This document shows, piece by piece, positions 5,918-7,213 of a stretch of DNA of 7,213 nucleotides. Origin of the DNA: an uncultured Bacteroidota bacterium (lineage in GTDB: Bacteria; Bacteroidota; Bacteroidia; Chitinophagales; Chitinophagaceae); contig CAIZLI010000109.1 in the NCBI GenBank assembly GCA_903933765.1, positions 1 through 7,213 of the forward strand. Direction: 5' to 3'. The notes below the pieces were generated by a model that worked only from the letters and a program-made list of their open reading frames with translations, was not told the origin of the DNA and did not search any database. Each line of letters begins with the position of its first letter. Within the stretch, counting starts at the first letter, position 1. Both the position numbers and the translations under genes were made by a program.

Positions 5918-7048
5918 ATGCAGAGAATCTATTTTGACAATGCAGCGACTACACCGCTTGCGCCTGAAGTACTAGAAGCAATGATGCCTTATTTGACCGA
6001 AAAATTTGGCAACCCCTCCTCTATTTATAGCTATGGCAGAGAAACAAGATTGGCCATTGAACAAGCAAGAAAATCTGTGGCAAAAAACTTAGGTGCCAAA
6101 CCTGCTGAAATATTTTTCACTAGTGGTGGTACTGAAAGTAGCAACACGGTTTTAAATGCTGCCATCAACGATTTAGGTTGCAAGCATATCATTAGTTCTC
6201 CAATAGAACACCATGCAACTTTGCATACGGTAACACATTTAGCAAAATTGCACAACCTTAAATTAAGCTTTATACAAATATTACCGAATGGACATATCGA
6301 TATGGACCATTTGGCAACATTACTTGCAGGATCAACTGAAAAGACGATCGTAACCATTATGCATGCCAATAACGAAATTGGAAACATGATTGACATGGCT
6401 GCTATAGGACAGCTTTGTAGACAATCACATGCTTATTTTCATAGTGATACGGTGCAGACCGTAGGGCATTTCCCTTTTGAATTAAGTCAGGTTCCTGTTG
6501 ATTTTATCACTGGCGCTGGACATAAATTTCATGGGCCTAAGGGTGTTGGTATTTTATACATCAACGAAAATGTGAAGATCAGTCCTTTGGTGCATGGAGG
6601 ATCTCAAGAGCGTAATATGCGTGCAGGAACTGAAAACTTATACGGAATTGTTGGTTTTGCAAAGGCACTTGAACTCGCTACAGAAAAATACGAGGAAGAT
6701 CGTGCTTATATCCAATCCTTGAAACAGTATTTACATGATCAATTGGTTGAAAAAATACCTAGTGTCAGTTTCAATGGTGACCCATTTGGAAGAAGCTTAT
6801 ATAATTTATTAAGTGTGAACTTTCCAAAAAATGAAAAAACAGAAATGATCCTGTTTAATTTAGATATGCACCATGTTTGTGCAAGTGGAGGAAGTGCTTG
6901 TTCAAGTGGTGCCCAACAAGGTTCACATGTCATTAACGCATTGAATAAAGGCTCAGAGATTGTAACTGTTCGTTTTTCATTCTCTAAACAAAATACCAAA
7001 GCCGAAATTGACCAAGTTATAACAGCTTTATTGACGATGTTGCATTAA
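5918..7048 (+). CDS. Cysteine desulfurase, NifS/IscS-like (class V aminotransferase fold)
   Basis: This complete 376-residue PLP enzyme is predicted to take sulfur from L-cysteine as an enzyme-bound persulfide, giving alanine, and to pass it to iron-sulfur cluster, tRNA thiolation or cofactor pathways in the cytosol. The N-terminus 'YFDNAATTPLAPEVLEAM' is typical. The PLP site includes 'TSGGTESSN' at 68-76, H98 in 'IEHHA', 'HANNEIG' at 149-155, 'HSDTVQ' with D177 and Q180, and the Schiff-base lysine K203 in 'GAGHKFHGPKG'. The conserved 'RAGTEN' is at 235-240. The active-site cysteine is C328 in 'GGSACSSGA', with another cysteine at C321. The long Cys loop fits the NifS/IscS group better than SufS. 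It is shorter than E. coli IscS (404 residues), mainly at the C-terminus, so an IscU-binding tail of that kind may be absent. No isc or suf partner lies nearby; it follows glmM by 10 nt. The enzyme class is sure, the sulfur acceptor is not. Confidence 0.92.
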   Translation: MQRIYFDNAATTPLAPEVLEAMMPYLTEKFGNPSSIYSYGRETRLAIEQARKSVAKNLGAKPAEIFFTSGGTESSNTVLNAAINDLGCKHIISSPIEHHATLHTVTHLAKLHNLKLSFIQILPNGHIDMDHLATLLAGSTEKTIVTIMHANNEIGNMIDMAAIGQLCRQSHAYFHSDTVQTVGHFPFELSQVPVDFITGAGHKFHGPKGVGILYINENVKISPLVHGGSQERNMRAGTENLYGIVGFAKALELATEKYEEDRAYIQSLKQYLHDQLVEKIPSVSFNGDPFGRSLYNLLSVNFPKNEKTEMILFNLDMHHVCASGGSACSSGAQQGSHVINALNKGSEIVTVRFSFSKQNTKAEIDQVITALLTMLH

Positions 7049-7089
7049 AAAGAATCTATTAAAAATAAGAGCTTATCGAACTTGAATCA

Positions 7090-7109
7090 ATAGATAGATA
7101 GATAAATAA
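7090..7109. repeat. Short ATAG/ATAA tetranucleotide microsatellite
   Basis: Three ATAG units (7090-7101) followed by two ATAA units (7102-7109) lie between the desulfurase stop codon and the terminator. The tract is non-coding and may vary in length by slippage. No function is evident. Confidence 0.7.
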
Positions 7110-7116
7110 AATATCC

Positions 7117-7154
7117 TATAAAAAAGGCGCTTCAAACGAAGCGCCTTTTTTATA
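7117..7154. terminator. Strong bidirectional intrinsic terminator
   Basis: A perfect 17-bp inverted repeat (7117-7133 and 7138-7154) surrounds a 4-nt AAAC loop. The GC-rich stem core GGCGCTTC/GAAGCGCC is flanked by six A residues on the left and six T residues on the right, so it can stop transcripts from both strands. It ends the glmM-desulfurase transcript 68 nt after the stop codon and also lies just past the stop of the probable convergent gene on the right. Confidence 0.93.
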
Positions 7155-7170
7155 TAGCAACCAATTCAAT

Positions 7171-7213
7171 TTAAGGTTGACTTGCTACAGGGATAGCTTT
7201 CTCTAAATTTTCA
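7171..7213 (-). CDS. Probable C-terminal end of a convergent gene, product unknown
   Basis: On the minus strand the right edge reads ENLEKAIPVASQP followed by a TAA (7173-7171). This is only 13 codons plus one base of a further codon, far too little to name a product. The case for a real gene is that the bidirectional terminator lies 16 bp past this stop and would serve as its terminator. Another minus frame is also open here up to a TGA, so the frame choice is uncertain. Confidence 0.4.
   Translation of the reverse strand, partial: ENLEKAIPVASQP

Noticed and set aside
6031..6396. Minus-strand ORF of 121 codons, and another at 6739-6999
   Set aside because: Both are antisense to the cysteine desulfurase over its PLP-binding and active-site cysteine regions, with no start signal or family features.
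1..7213. Search by eye for CRISPR arrays, tRNA genes, insertion sequences, phage genes or defence systems
   Set aside because: No regularly spaced repeats, tRNA-like folds, transposase-like products or terminal inverted repeats were seen; the gaps between genes are short and the genes are housekeeping or envelope types.

Overview
The window reads as a stretch of ordinary, densely coding chromosome from a Bacteroidota bacterium, most likely near the Chitinophagaceae. That placement is an inference from protein style. The signs are a Bacteroidota-type secreted M1 metallopeptidase, a DUF6702 protein, a GT39 protein with the 'DIDAAQY' acidic motif, a GlmM of the 'archaeal' subtype, weak or absent Shine-Dalgarno sites, AT-rich intergenic DNA and a TAnnTTTG-type -7 promoter box. 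No phage, transposon, CRISPR or RNA gene was seen. There is no gap of more than 300 bases without a gene.

Layout, left to right. (1) Minus strand, 1-1600: a HupE/UreJ-like membrane protein is followed after 20 nt by a secreted M1 metallopeptidase that runs off the left edge. The catalytic zinc site lies outside the window. (2) Plus strand, 1660-2148: a DUF6702 secreted protein is transcribed divergently from hupE across 59 bp. (3) Minus strand, 2153-4454: a PAP2 phosphatase is followed by a GT39 (ArnT/PMT-like) glycosyltransferase, and the latter converges with the DUF6702 gene over only 4 bp. (4) Plus strand, 4525-7048: glmM and a NifS/IscS-type cysteine desulfurase are 10 nt apart, probably one transcript, starting near a TAAATTTG box. 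(5) 7049-7213: a GATA-type microsatellite, a strong bidirectional intrinsic terminator, and the probable last 13 codons of a convergent minus-strand gene.

Functionally, PAP2, GT39 and GlmM all fit envelope biosynthesis. GlmM supplies glucosamine-1-phosphate for UDP-GlcNAc. GT39 uses polyprenyl-phosphate sugar donors, and PAP2 enzymes dephosphorylate lipid phosphates or pyrophosphates. The HupE, DUF6702 and M1 trio looks like a separate exported and membrane module. The idea that it is linked to metal is inference only. I do not see a clearly new system here. The most promising lead is the DUF6702/HupE pairing, which may be a split version of a two-domain membrane protein known from other phyla.
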